From NCBI GenBank assembly GCA_024195265.1, contig JAJLRJ010000005.1, positions 15,129,473 through 15,193,472 on the forward strand: a DNA stretch of 64,000 nucleotides. Reading direction: 5' to 3'. Under the pieces are notes generated by a model. The model saw nothing but the letters and a program-made list of their open reading frames with translations, searched no databases and was not told the DNA's origin. The position numbers and the translations under genes were made by a program. This document shows positions 32,277 to 43,027 of this stretch, piece by piece. The stretch is from Dendrophyllia cribrosa. Taxonomy: Eukaryota > Cnidaria > Anthozoa > Scleractinia > Dendrophylliidae. Position 1 is the first letter of the stretch. Every line of letters starts with the position of its first letter.

Positions 32277-32992
32277 GGTTACAGTGTACCTTCGGGGGTG
32301 TCTCCAGTATAACAGCTCTAGCGTCTTAAGATTACACTTAATATACCTAAACCCAGATATCAAATTAAAGCTTATAGAGCTGGCTACCTAAATATGGAAA
32401 CCATTTGGTAATAAAATTAATTGTCGAATTTTTTACGACGTCTAAATTCGAACGTCCGAATCAGCTTTAAAACGCTATAACTCAAAGCGATTATTGTATT
32501 TTGCTAATTTGATTTGTTCTTGGGTTTTCGGACACGAAGCGCTAAAAAGACGTGTCGGCGATTTCCTATATTCAATTGCAGTGAAAAGTTACAGAATATT
32601 TTCGGAAAAGGGAGAAAAAAAATTGGAGTGATCGCACGGAAATGGCTCTTGACGAAAAAGTTTTCGGAAATAAGAAATTCGCCGTCACCTTTTTGTTGAT
32701 TATATGTTAGCCTAGCTTCTGTCCAAATTTGAGGAAAATCGAACGAATTCCCTTTGAGTTGTAGCTCTTTAAAGTGACCCTTACAAGCGAAAAATTAACT
32801 TTGAGAAAACAGCGCTTAGAAAAACATATCGCTATATAAACAAACTCCGCCCACAAAAGTTACACCGTCATTTCGCCGTCAATTTTCACTATTTTTCGAT
32901 AATTTTTTTTTGGATGAAAGTTCGTTCTGTAAACTTTATTTTGACGCCAAAAAAAAATCAATAAATTTTCGATCTGAAGGTACACTGTAACC
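32277..32992. mobile_element. 716-bp TTAA-flanked element, nonautonomous
   Basis: GGTTACAGTGTACCTTC at 32277 and GAAGGTACACTGTAACC ending 32992 are perfect 17-bp inverted repeats. TTAA sits on both sides (32273-32276, 32993-32996), the target duplication of piggyBac-type transposons. No transposase frame. The termini do not start with the usual CCC, so superfamily is uncertain. Confidence 0.75.
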
Positions 32993-33164
32993 TTAAAGCT
33001 CGTAAACCACAAAATAAAAAATGAAAATACTTAAAATACACTTCATATTTGAACACTTTGGAAATATCTGCAAGGGCCAACGGACAATGCAAAAGCGTCG
33101 GATCCTGGTGGCCTCTAGTCAGCAAATTTGATAATAAAATACGAAGTAACTAATAATGCAGGGC

Positions 33165-33458
33165 TGACTGTACAACTGGGATTATAAGTATATTCTTTCC
33201 GATATTTCGTCAGGCACGGCCTGACTTCTTCCGGGAATAAAATGACTACAACAAAAACGTTACAATTAAAATCGCCAAGAAACAAAAGGATATAAGATTA
33301 CAATGGAGAGACGTTACATTTTAAAAATATAAGATGAAACGTTAAAATTCAAATAGTAGAGAAACAAAAGAATATAAGATAACAAGAAAAAACATGAAAG
33401 AAGATGTGCCTGACGAAATTTTGGAAAGAATATACTTATAATTCCAGTTGTACAGTCA
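33165..33458. repeat. 294-bp inverted-repeat element (Penelope LTR-like)
   Basis: GACTGTACAACTGG, TATAAGTATATTCTTTCC and TTTCGTCAGGCAC at the left are repeated inverted at the right as GTGCCTGACGAAA, GGAAAGAATATACTTATA and CCAGTTGTACAGTC. The arms of about 45 bp flank roughly 200 bp of AT-rich sequence. It resembles an inverted pair of short retroelement ends; class uncertain. Confidence 0.6.
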
Positions 33459-34279
33459 GGCTTGCTTTATTAGTAACATCAAATTTGGCTTGTTGCCGGA
33501 GGCTATATAAATAAAGAAACGAGATAAACTGACATTTTGGCTTGTTTCTGTTTTTACCTATCAATATTGATGACATATATATATTTACACACTTGCTACC
33601 GGTGATAGGCCTGCCAGTTCGAATTCTGCAGCGGTAAGACAACGAAATTATCATAATTGTACTATACAAGAGGAGACATTCGGTTTTATCCCTGCCAATT
33701 ACCGCGTAGGCGCGACACGAGCAAGACGAGAAATGGTAGTTTTGACAGCGTTTAAACCGAAACTAAAAACAACCAAGGATTTAGCCATACCTTCATTGAA
33801 AAACTCAAAGGTAAAAATATACATTTATCCGATAGCAAACTATATTCAGCATTTTAATTTCAATTGCGAAATCGTTTAAATTCAATCTAAAGCATTCTTT
33901 CGATATACCCAACGTTTCTGTTTTGTCAGTTATGTGATTTAGTAGCCAAACAGTCGATATTTCGATCTGCAATTAGTTTCAGTGAACCAATTTCGCGCAA
34001 AAATTATGAATTAGACTTGGATTAACTGTTCGGGAAAAACTACTTTTTTTTATTTACAAAACTAAGTAATATTCTGTCTTATACGCGTCGGGTGTTTAGT
34101 AAATATGACATAAAACTGATTTTATTTTTTTTTTATGTTTATTCAGAGTAAAACGTAAACCGACTTTTTCACTGACCGTTTTCTCGTACCCAATAGATTT
34201 TCATCCTTGCACTCACGAATGATTGTCAAATCATTATGTTATTTGTACAGCCTGGGGAAATCTTGACTAAACTGAAGAA
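33459..34279. other. Intergenic, no gene recognised
   Basis: No gene or clear repeat seen; precedes the GPCR segmental duplication. Confidence 0.4.
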
Positions 34280-34461
34280 CTCTAAATTAACTGTAGAACC
34301 CTAAAGAGATATAATTATTTTTTCCTTTAATTGCTATTCTGATTTCCTGTTCTATCCGTAAAATAACTTTGCTTTACAAACACTAACATGGCCTTTGCCA
34401 CAATCATCATTTTTTTTTTTTTACATATATGCTGATCCAGCTAGAAAAGACTGAAACTGGT

Positions 34462-34618
34462 CAGGGACCGCGGCGGGGGAGGGGCTGGTAGGGCCGCGGC
34501 CCCACCACTTTTTTGCGTCCCCGCCCCCACTTTTTGCGCTATTTCAATATGAAAAAATTATTTTCAATTGTCAGCCCTCCCACTTTTCACCTTGCTCCGC
34601 GGTCCCTGTGGTTTGCTA
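34462..34618. mobile_element. MITE present only in copy A, CAGGGACCGCGG ends, TGGT duplication
   Basis: CAGGGACCGCGG and CCGCGGTCCCTG are perfect inverted ends. Copy B reads straight through (AAAACTGATTTGTTAAC at about 39898) where copy A has AAACTGGT, the element, then TGGTTTGCTAAC. The empty site in B and TGGT on both sides in A mark the insertion boundaries. Confidence 0.8.
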
Positions 34619-37600
34619 ACTTATTGCCGGGAAATCGCATTTTAGTAATGTCTGTGTTTTAACACAGTATATTGTCAAAATTGTTGGTGGAAATGCGTGA
34701 TAGCGAGAAGAATTCGTCATTTCCGGCTAAACTTTCCAGCCTTTTCTAGCTTTTCCCTCCGCAGATTGTGAAACTTATAATTTCTTTCCCGCGTCGCTAA
34801 TTAAGGTCGCGGGGGATACCTGGACCATGAATAAAATCATAATGCAAAATTTTGGCAGGGGTGTCACACAGTTCAAAAGCTTTATATCTTGAGCCTTTAG
34901 AAGCCGATTTCGCTAAAAGTTGACAGATATATTGGGGAATAATGGGAGTTCACCAGTGCTATTTTTTATTTAATGAATCGCGCTTTACGGTAATGCTGTA
35001 ATGTACGTAAGTTAAAATTTGTAAAACGTGATTTTGTGTCCAAGTTTGCTCCTCGAGAAGAACACAAAGCAAGTTGATTTCACCACTCACTGATCCGTCA
35101 AAACCTATATTGTGTCATATCTGAAGCCGGTATTTTTATTTCAACTTTTATTAAAAGTTTCTAGCTTTTAAAGGAGTAAAATTGTCCATGTTAGAATTTG
35201 AAGCCTTATATCTTCCCTTCGAAAGCCTATTTAAAATTTTTGCGTCAGATATGACAATCTCTCAATACACCTTGTTTACTTAAAATTCTATATCCGCGCT
35301 GAATTCTTGGACACAAAATTGCTTGGTTTTTACGCTTCCGAAGCCGTTTTCTGAGCAAACACGAATGCAAAAAATATATTTATGGTAATTTTAATCCACG
35401 GGCTATTGTCATCAACACTTCATGCAGAAAGAACTGAATGCGTTGCAAAATAGCGTATTTTACCAGACGGCGCGTCTCGCCTTTCTAGCGTGTGGTGATA
35501 TTCACCCGCGTTCGCGTTTCGCTTGCTCTACTATCCCTGAGGAAAAAGGAGGGACTGCTCGTAGTCTAAAGCGCGTATGTACAAACAGAACTGCTTTGAA
35601 AATCGAGTCGTCCAATCCGAAGCTATCCGAACTGTCCCATCGTACAGCAATCGGGTGAACTCGGTACAACTTTGTGTAAATTCAATTAATTCCGATTTAC
35701 AGTCTTACCACCTGATGACATATTAGTTCTAGCTTTCAGCCAGTAACCACAAAAATGCTGCACTTCGGCCTTGATAATTCTCGCTTTCATGCTCAACCTC
35801 ATCCAATAATTTTTAAAGACTAGCAGCAATCAAAGATTATGGAGACGCATTCGATGGTTTCCGGCGGAAGTGAGACCCTGAAAAAAGCAATATGAGCGGC
35901 CATTAATTTGGCACAGTCCGGATACCAAATACTGTATTTTAAACTTTTTCTGCATGCAAGGCACAGGGAAACCAACACGAAATTAGGATTGCGCATCACA
36001 AGCCAGAGGGTCGATTTTAATGCACGCATTAGGGGTCCACATTCGCCTTGGAAGTTCACGCGTTTGAATAAATTTTAATTAGTTTTCACACATTCCTTTT
36101 CGCACCCAATAAACCATGTCTGTCTAAAGCTGTCGTTTCCAGAGGGAAAAACGGACTTATAAAAACCTATTAATAGGTATTGTAGTTAATATTCAGCAAA
36201 AATAAATTTGATCTCTTTGCGGTAGACCAGACATAAATTTCGAAACCACGGGAAATAACATTTTGCTGTGTACCTTTCGCGCTGTTTAGCAATAGATTCT
36301 TCGAACTCGAGAGAGTCTCCGAACGCAATCCGCTTTCAGCTGTTTTTCCCCTTCAGAAACTTCAGGGAGACTGCGTACCAGCTTTTGACACCAGACTTTC
36401 TAATTAAAATCAAATTTTAATTAGAAAATTAAAAATTGTTCTTTATTATTTTTTAGTGATTTTCTGCCAGTTGTGATCCTGGGCACTTTGTGGTTAAACG
36501 TGAGCAACAACATTGGTAATGAAGCAGAACGAAAAAGAAAGAAACGAGGTAGACAACATGAAAACTTGTGGTTGTTGACAAAACTAGGTTAAAAGCAAGT
36601 ATTTAAAACGACCACGTAATGTATAGCATCCTACCTAAAACACAATAAGTATCGATTGGCAGGCCTAGGAAAGATATATAAATACGATTACGCCTTGACA
36701 TTATAATGCGGAAAAGGGGTTTCCAAGGCTAAACTAACCGACGTGAATATTGTATAACAGGGTTACGACGTACAACTCAAATAAAATTGCGAGTTAGTCA
36801 TTTATAATCAATTTTAACCTTGACATGCAATTTTTTCTCCTATTGCGATCTAAATCAATATGTTAACGATTTTCCATTTAAAACAGAATATTATTTGTTG
36901 TCAAATGATTTGCGCATAGACTATAGTAGCTATAGTGGTAGTACCTTTTGTTTTCTACAACCAAAACAGTAAAATGCGATCAAAGTATTTAAAGGCCCAC
37001 TTCACCCAAAAGACGTTGCGGTCGTTTGTTTTTGTTTTGAAATGCACCATTGTTCATACGCGTGATCTGATCGGTTGCACGCATTCAAGCGTGAGTTTCG
37101 TGTTAAAATTCAGCACAGAAAGTGATCACGGCGCGCACAGCATTTTGGGTGAAGGTGGGCCTTTAACATGACAGTTGTTGCCGTCTTTCAACATCGCTCC
37201 GTTTCTGTCTTCTCATAATGCGTTTACAACCCTACATTTGTTTTTGTTTCTATTTTGAGCTTCTATATATTTTCAAACCGCATTACCCATTTTCATTGTC
37301 GTCAGGGTACTCTTTTCATCCTTTCATAAAATGTCACTACGCATATATAATTTTAAAACGATAATAAATTCGCTGTCATCTGAGAGTATCAAATTGAATT
37401 TCGAGTCTTTTTGTATCAGAGGTAAAAGGCTTAGCTTGTCTTCAAAATCAGATGTTTTTGCAAGTGCGGCTATTCGATATAAAAACTATAATATATAGGT
37501 TATGGCATGTTATTGGATAGACAATTTTCCGTTTATGGTCGTTTAAGAGAGGTATTAACACATTTGTGACAGCTTTAATTCAAGCTGCTATATAAGTTGG

Positions 37601-37756
37601 AAGCATTTTACTTTCTGAGCTACGTGTGAAAAAAAAGATTGATTTGTCTTGTCCTTTTTACAGGTTTGACAGTGAATTGTTTACAGTGCTGATGTATTAA
37701 ATCGTCACCTGTTGGGGTTTTGTCACGTAAAGAAAAATGACAACCACGCATTGAAC

Positions 37757-38764
37757 ATGGAGATAACAACGTCACCGCCCATCACTTCCACAAACTCAGC
37801 GAATCAAGATCTTGATCAAGAACCTGGATTTTATGGCACTGATGAATATAAAACGATAACCGTGGTTCTCTTGATTGTTGTAATATCCATTGGCTTCTTG
37901 GGAAATTTAGCGGTGTATGGCGCTATTTCCCAAAGTCAAAAACACAAGAGGAACTCACGTAACTACCTGCTTATGAACATAGCTGTTGCTGATCTTCTTG
38001 TAGCTGTAATTGTTGCTCCCTTGCGCTTTGTGGAAATGTACCACGGATGGCCGCTTGGAAAGTTCCTCTGCCAGTCCCTCGCTGCCTTCCAAGATGTTAT
38101 TGTCTGTGTTTCAGTGGTAACACATACCGTTATTGCTCTAGAGAGATACCGCAGTATAGTCCAGCCATTCAAGCAGAAGCTATCCATCCGTCGTACCAAG
38201 CAAGCTATTGCAATCATTTGGTTGGGTTGTTATATTGCAATCGGCCTCCCAATGGCACTGGTGCTGACCGAGGAAGTGGAGGGCGGTGTTAATCGGTGTA
38301 AGGCCGTATGGTCCTCGTTGGTTCGCCAGCTTTTCGAAGTGTATCTTGTGATTGTATTTATAGTGTCGCCTTTAATGATTCAAACATACACGTACTTCTG
38401 CATCGTGAAGGTAGTAAATCATGAACTCGCGGCTGCAACAAGTTCAAGCAATTCCGATACTCGCTTAACAAAAGCCGCAATGAGCAAGGCACGAGTAGTG
38501 AAGATGTTAGTTTTACTTGTCGGTGCCTTTCAATTGTGTTCCATCCCGCGTATGGTAACCATGCTCATGTCAGAATTCGGCGGAGAAGCTTTAAGCAGTG
38601 ACCAGAATTTCCAGTACACTATAACGATAACATTGATCATATATTACCTGAAGCATGTGATCAACCCCTTTATTATCTTTGCTACGAGTGCGGAATTTCG
38701 CGAGAGTTGCTGTTACTATTGTTGTTGCTACTGTTTGTACTGCCAACTGAGAGACGACGACTAG
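37757..38764 (+). CDS. Class A (rhodopsin-type) GPCR, peptide-receptor-like, copy A
   Basis: Intronless, 335 aa. A plasma-membrane receptor expected to signal through G proteins; ligand unknown. Seen: short N-terminus without signal peptide; TM1 about 33-57 with Gly49-Asn50; TM2 NIAVAD (Asp79); HGWPLG in loop 1; Cys105 and Cys181 for the conserved disulfide; ERY 129-131 in place of DRY; TM5 Pro205; TM6 F258-x-x-C-x-x-P264 in place of CWxP; TM7 NPFII 303-307 in place of NPxxY. The tail ends with seven Cys in twelve residues (318-329), a likely palmitoylation cluster, then Leu-Arg and three Asp. The ATG at 37757 is used because the upstream extension of the frame opens with TTG and copy B shares the ATG context. 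The overall pattern resembles cnidarian neuropeptide-receptor-like orphans. Confidence 0.93.
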   Translation: MEITTSPPITSTNSANQDLDQEPGFYGTDEYKTITVVLLIVVISIGFLGNLAVYGAISQSQKHKRNSRNYLLMNIAVADLLVAVIVAPLRFVEMYHGWPLGKFLCQSLAAFQDVIVCVSVVTHTVIALERYRSIVQPFKQKLSIRRTKQAIAIIWLGCYIAIGLPMALVLTEEVEGGVNRCKAVWSSLVRQLFEVYLVIVFIVSPLMIQTYTYFCIVKVVNHELAAATSSSNSDTRLTKAAMSKARVVKMLVLLVGAFQLCSIPRMVTMLMSEFGGEALSSDQNFQYTITITLIIYYLKHVINPFIIFATSAEFRESCCYYCCCYCLYCQLRDDD

Positions 38765-39083
38765 ATTTAAGGGTACACTCTGTAGTTGTTTATTTGGTGG
38801 TGTGCCTCTGGGACTCGGAAACCTTTTCCTATACCAGACCACGTTCAGCTTCATTTTGCAGCCCTATTCTAAACAAGACACCAAAACTCCCTACCCTATT
38901 CCAGATTCGCAGTTTTTCGGTAACTCTATCTTCATACCACTGATCAGTTTCCTGGCAAATGATACCCTATTCTAGGCCAAAACTCTCTCATTTCTATACC
39001 CTATCCCAGACTTAACTGCTTGAAAACCATATACACTCACTTCACTGACAGCGGCACATACCAATATAATAGCTTATATATAA
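38765..39083 (+). other. 3' flank of GPCR copy A
   Basis: Shared almost base for base with 43028-43346 of copy B. It contains ACCCTATTCCAGA-type words repeated (CCCTATTC, CCCTATCC) and no coding motif. It is probably the 3' UTR or its flank. No AATAAA was identified. Confidence 0.4.
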
Positions 39084-39339
39084 AGGCACGGCCAAACGAA
39101 CGCAACATTTCCACGCAACATCTTGCAACATTGTAGCGCGCAACTTGTTAACACGCGTTTGGCCACCATGTTGCAACATGTTGGATGGTGTTGGATCAAA
39201 TTAGACCATTTTCAAACTTGATCCAACACCATCCAACATGTTACAACATGTTGCGCGCGTTTGGCCAGCTCCTTTACAACACGATAAAACAATGTTGCAA
39301 GATGTTGCGGTGAAATGTTGCGTTCGTTTGGCCGGGCCT
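39084..39339. mobile_element. Palindromic MITE, AGGC...GCCT ends with TAA duplication (intact)
   Basis: GGCCAAACGAACGCAACATT and AATGTTGCGTTCGTTTGGCC invert, as do CAACATCTTGCAACATT and AATGTTGCAAGATGTTG. TAA lies on both sides (39081-39083, 39340-39342), fitting a PIF/Harbinger-type 3-bp target. The interior holds ATCCAACACCATCCAACATG and its reverse. Confidence 0.75.
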
Positions 39340-39795
39340 TAAGAGTAGTTCTCCTCCACCCCGAGGTTCAAAGCTCTTTTTCAGTTGAGGGCTAAGTCAC
39401 ATGCAATTCCGTCCTTATAGACTTACCAACAAGGGCACCTATCAAGAAAAGAGTCATCTAAGAAAGTATGTTTTGCTCTTCTACATTTTAGGGTCTTTAG
39501 ATACACCTAATCGCAATAACGTTGAATCAGTCTAAATTAACTGTACTACCAAAGAGATATAATGATTTTTTTCGTTTAATTGCTATTCTGTTTTCCTGTT
39601 CTGTCCGTAAAATAACGTTTAATTACTTTACAAACACTAACACAGCCTTTGCCACAATCATCACATTATTTTTTCTTATATATATATTTATAACACTCTG
39701 ACATGGTACGGTGATACTACTGTGTACGGTGATACCACATGTATGGGATCATCTTAGGTGGCTATATATATGGCCTACTAACTTCAACTCCAGCA

Positions 39796-39852
39796 TCAGA
39801 ACTGCACTGATGATTCCCAGAAGGCCGAAACAGTACTGTCTGTCTATATATA
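39796..39852 (+). ncRNA. Hammerhead-ribozyme-like motif (degenerate helix II)
   Basis: Core boxes in the right order and spacing: CTGATGA (39807-39813), GAAA (39827-39830), GTC (39838-39840). Between GAAA and GTC the palindrome AGTACT could form the very short helix III typical of retroelement hammerheads that work as dimers (family knowledge). Helix II (TTCCC AGAA GGCC) keeps only about two clean pairs, so activity is doubtful. It lies in a stretch present in copy B and absent from copy A. Confidence 0.5.
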
Positions 39853-40309
39853 ACATGTGTAAAAAGACTAGAAAAGACTAAAAGATTAGAAAAGACTAAA
39901 ACTGATTTGTTAACTTATTGCCGGGATATCGCATTTTAGTCATGTCTATGTTAAGTCTATAAAGTATAGTCAATATTGTTGGTGGAAATGCGTGATCATG
40001 AGCGAGAAGAATTCGTCATTTCAGGCTAAACTTTGCAGCCTTTTCTAGCTTTTCCCTTCGCAGATTGTGAAACTCATGATCTCTTTCCCGCTGCCGCTAA
40101 TTAAGGTCGCGGGGGATTACCTGGCCACGAATAAATTCATAAGGCAAAATTTTGGCAGGGGTGTCACTTTTAAAAGCTTTATATCTTGGGCCTTTAGAAG
40201 CCGATTTCGCTAAAAGTGGACAGATCTTTCAGAAGTAATGGGAGTTCACCAGTGCTATGTTTTATTCAATGAATCGCGCTTTACGGCAATGCTGTAATGT
40301 ACGTAAGTT

Positions 40310-41190
40310 AAGCGGAACCTGTACCCCGCGACCTTAAGCGGGAGGCGCGTGGTACGCTTGAATGACGTCATCTCTGCGTGTAAAAATCTGACTGTCTGTA
40401 GATATGACGTCACAATTTGAACAAGCTGTGAGCTTTCAGCCAGTCAGAATAGAAATGGTGAGCAAAATGTATAATAAATATGAGCATTATTATTCACTTT
40501 TCTCAAAATTTAGTCTTTTCCCTTTTTGCTTTTTGATATGACAACGTTATTGCAATTAGGTGTAATAAAAAAGGAATTACAAGATTTCACAATCTGCGAA
40601 AGGAATAGCTAAAAAATAGGCACTCGAGGACTGCATGTGGTTACTGCTGTAGAAAATTGATAATCAATATAAAGAATTGGTATTCCTGTGTTACTAAATC
40701 TCATGCAACCTGTGCAAAATGGGTTATTCCAGACCCCCCCCCCCCCCCCTCCTCTACCCCACCCCCACGACGGATGACAAGATTTTTTTACCCCTCCCTC
40801 GCCCGGTTTCCCAGCCAGCTACACCCTCCCACCTGGATTTTAACCCGGAGATCCCCGTCCTGCCCGGATTTCCATTAACTTTTTGTAGGCCCTAAACTAT
40901 AATTAACAAGTAATAAAAACAATCAAAAAAATGAAATCGCGTTCAGCAGATACGTTTTTTTTAATTTTCAAATCTTTGGTGATAATTTCTATAAATTGGT
41001 CAAATATTCGTTCAAACAATTTTTAAATAAATATTGAGTGACGCATTTACTAAAACCCCTCCGTGATTTCAAGACCAAATCGAAATGAAATGCTTCCATA
41101 AAGCTGGTTCTTTGAAAAAAAAGCTTTGATTTTGCCATTTATAAGTTTTTTTGTCGCAAATACACAATTTAGTTTTTTTTTTTAACGACC
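40310..41190. other. Copy-B-specific segment between duplicated blocks
   Basis: No counterpart in copy A, where about 35050-36590 occupies this place. It contains two perfect TGACGTCA palindromes (40363-40370, 40405-40412), a run of C at about 40735-40750 followed by C-rich sequence to 40880, and no coding motif. Confidence 0.5.
40363..40412. promoter_or_regulatory. Pair of CRE palindromes (TGACGTCA x2)
   Basis: Two exact TGACGTCA sites 42 bp apart, about 1.6 kb upstream of the copy B receptor and absent upstream of copy A. CREB/ATF proteins bind this palindrome (established). Whether these sites act on the receptor is inference; isolated CREs also occur by chance (47411, 62579). Confidence 0.3.
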
Positions 41191-42019
41191 ACGATAACAT
41201 TCTTTACACGTGTTGTATAGCATTGTATCTAAAACGCAATAAGCATCGATTGACAGGCCTAGGAAAGGTATATAAATACGATTATGCCTTGACATTATAA
41301 TGCGGAAAAGGGGTTTCCAAGCCTGAAATAACCGACGTGAATATTGTATAACAGGGTTACGACGTACAACTCAAATACAATTGCGAGTTAGTTTGTAATC
41401 AATTTTAACCTTAACCACGTGTAATTTTTTTCTCCTATTACCAACTAAATCAACATTTTAGCAATTTTTCATTTAAATCAGAACCCTACATTTGTTTTTG
41501 TTTCTATTTTGAGCTTCTATATATTTTTAAACCGCATTGCCCGTTTTCATTGTCGTCAGGGTACCCTTGTCATCCTTTCATGGAATGTCACTACGCATAT
41601 ATAATTTTAAAACGATAATAAATTCACTGTCATCTGAGAGTATCAAATTGAATTTCGAGTTTTTTTGTATCAGAGGTAAAAGGCTTGGCTTGTCTTCAAA
41701 ATCAGATGTTTTTACAAGTGCGGCTATTCGAGAAGATAACAATAATATATATATATATATATGTTATGGCGTGTTATTGGATAGATAATTTTACTTTTAT
41801 GGTCGTTTGAGAGAGGTATTTACATATTTGTTACAGCTTTAACTCCAAGCTGCTATACAAGTTGGAAGCGTTTTAGTTTCAGAGCTACGTGTGAAAAAAG
41901 AACATTGATTTGTCTTGTCCTTTTTACAGGTTTGAAAGTGAATTGTCTACAGTGCTGATGTATTAAATCGTTACCTGGGGTTTTTTCACGTAAAGAAAAA
42001 TCACAACCACATATTGAAC

Positions 42020-43027
42020 ATGGAGAACACAACGTCACCGCCGATCACTTCCACAAACTCAGCGAATCAAGACCTTGATCAAGAACCTGGATTCCGTGGC
42101 ACTGATGAATATAAAACGATAACCGTGGTCCTCTTGATTGTTGTAATATCCATGGGCTTCTTGGGAAATTTAGCGGTCTATGGCGCTATTTACCGAAGTC
42201 AGAAACACAAGAGGAACTCACGTAACTACCTGCTTATGAACATAGCTGTTGCGGATCTTCTTGTAGCTGTAATTGTTGCTCCCTTGCGCTTTGTGGAAAT
42301 GTACCACGGATGGCCGCTTGGAAAGTTCCTCTGCCAGTCCCTCGCTGCCTTCCAAGATGTTATTGTCTGTGTTTCAGTGGTAACACACACTGTTATTGCT
42401 CTAGAGAGATACCGCAGTATAGTCCAGCCATTCAAGCAGAAGCTATCCATCCGTCGTACCAAGCAAGCTATTGCAATCATTTGGTTGGGTTGTTATATTG
42501 CAATCGGCCTCCCAATGGCACTGGTGCTGACCGAGAAAGTGGAGGGCGGTGTTAATCGGTGTAAGGCTGTATGGTCCTCGTTGTTTCGCCAGCTTTTCGA
42601 AGTGTATCTTGTGATTGTATTTATAGTGTCGCCTTTAATGATTCAAACATACACGTACTCCTGCATCGTGAAGGTAGTAAATCATGAACTCGCGGCTGCA
42701 ACAAGTTCAAGCAATTCCGATACTCGCTTGACAAAAGCCGCAATGAGCAAGGCACGAGTAGTGAAGATGTTAGTTTTACTTGTCGGTGCCTTTCAATTGT
42801 GTTCCATCCCGCGTATGGTAACCATGCTCATGTCAGAATTCGGCGGAGAAGCTTTAAGCAGTGACCAGAATTTCCAGTACACTATAACGATAACATTGAT
42901 CATATATTACCTGAAACATGTGATCAACCCCTTTATTATCTTTGCTACGAGTGCGGAATTTCGCGAGAGTTGCTGTTACTATTGTTGTTGCTACTGTTTG
43001 TACTGCCAACTGAGAGACGACGACTAG
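42020..43027 (+). CDS. Class A GPCR, peptide-receptor-like, copy B
   Basis: Intronless, 335 aa, paralogue of 37757-38764 with the same ERY, FxxCxxP, NPFII and seven-Cys tail. Eight differences from copy A: I3N, Y26R, I45M, S58Y, Q59R, E173K, V189F and F214S. I3N creates an N-glycosylation sequon (N3-T-T) missing in A; S58Y and Q59R fall in intracellular loop 1; E173K is in extracellular loop 2 near Cys181; F214S is in TM5. All key residues are kept in both, so both look functional. The ATG at 42020 is used; a TTG two codons upstream is not a likely start. The ligand cannot be told from the sequence. Confidence 0.93.
   Translation: MENTTSPPITSTNSANQDLDQEPGFRGTDEYKTITVVLLIVVISMGFLGNLAVYGAIYRSQKHKRNSRNYLLMNIAVADLLVAVIVAPLRFVEMYHGWPLGKFLCQSLAAFQDVIVCVSVVTHTVIALERYRSIVQPFKQKLSIRRTKQAIAIIWLGCYIAIGLPMALVLTEKVEGGVNRCKAVWSSLFRQLFEVYLVIVFIVSPLMIQTYTYSCIVKVVNHELAAATSSSNSDTRLTKAAMSKARVVKMLVLLVGAFQLCSIPRMVTMLMSEFGGEALSSDQNFQYTITITLIIYYLKHVINPFIIFATSAEFRESCCYYCCCYCLYCQLRDDD

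Larger units (their letters stand above)
34280..39290 (+). repeat. Segmental duplication copy A (GPCR unit)
   Basis: Collinear with 39530-43550: TCTAAATTAACTGTA (34283 / 39532), GCCTTTGCCACAATCATCA, CTAATTAAGGTCGCGGGGGA, AATGCGGAAAAGGGGTTTCCAA (36709 / 41299), the GPCR gene and its 3' flank. Copy A has extra sequence at about 35050-36590 and a MITE at 34462 that B lacks. The coding parts are about 98% identical at protein level. Confidence 0.9.

Noticed and set aside
32514..32699. Basic 61-codon frame inside the TTAA-flanked element
   Set aside because: No DDE/D motif or zinc-binding pattern, too short; treated as chance.
33400..33440. Third hammerhead ribozyme candidate (CTGACGA then GAAA)
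   Set aside because: No helix II can form between the boxes without using core bases, and no NUH site follows in place.
38591..38943. Overlapping frames on the GPCR coding strand and its complement
   Set aside because: Shadows of the receptor gene, repeated identically in copy B at 42854-43206.
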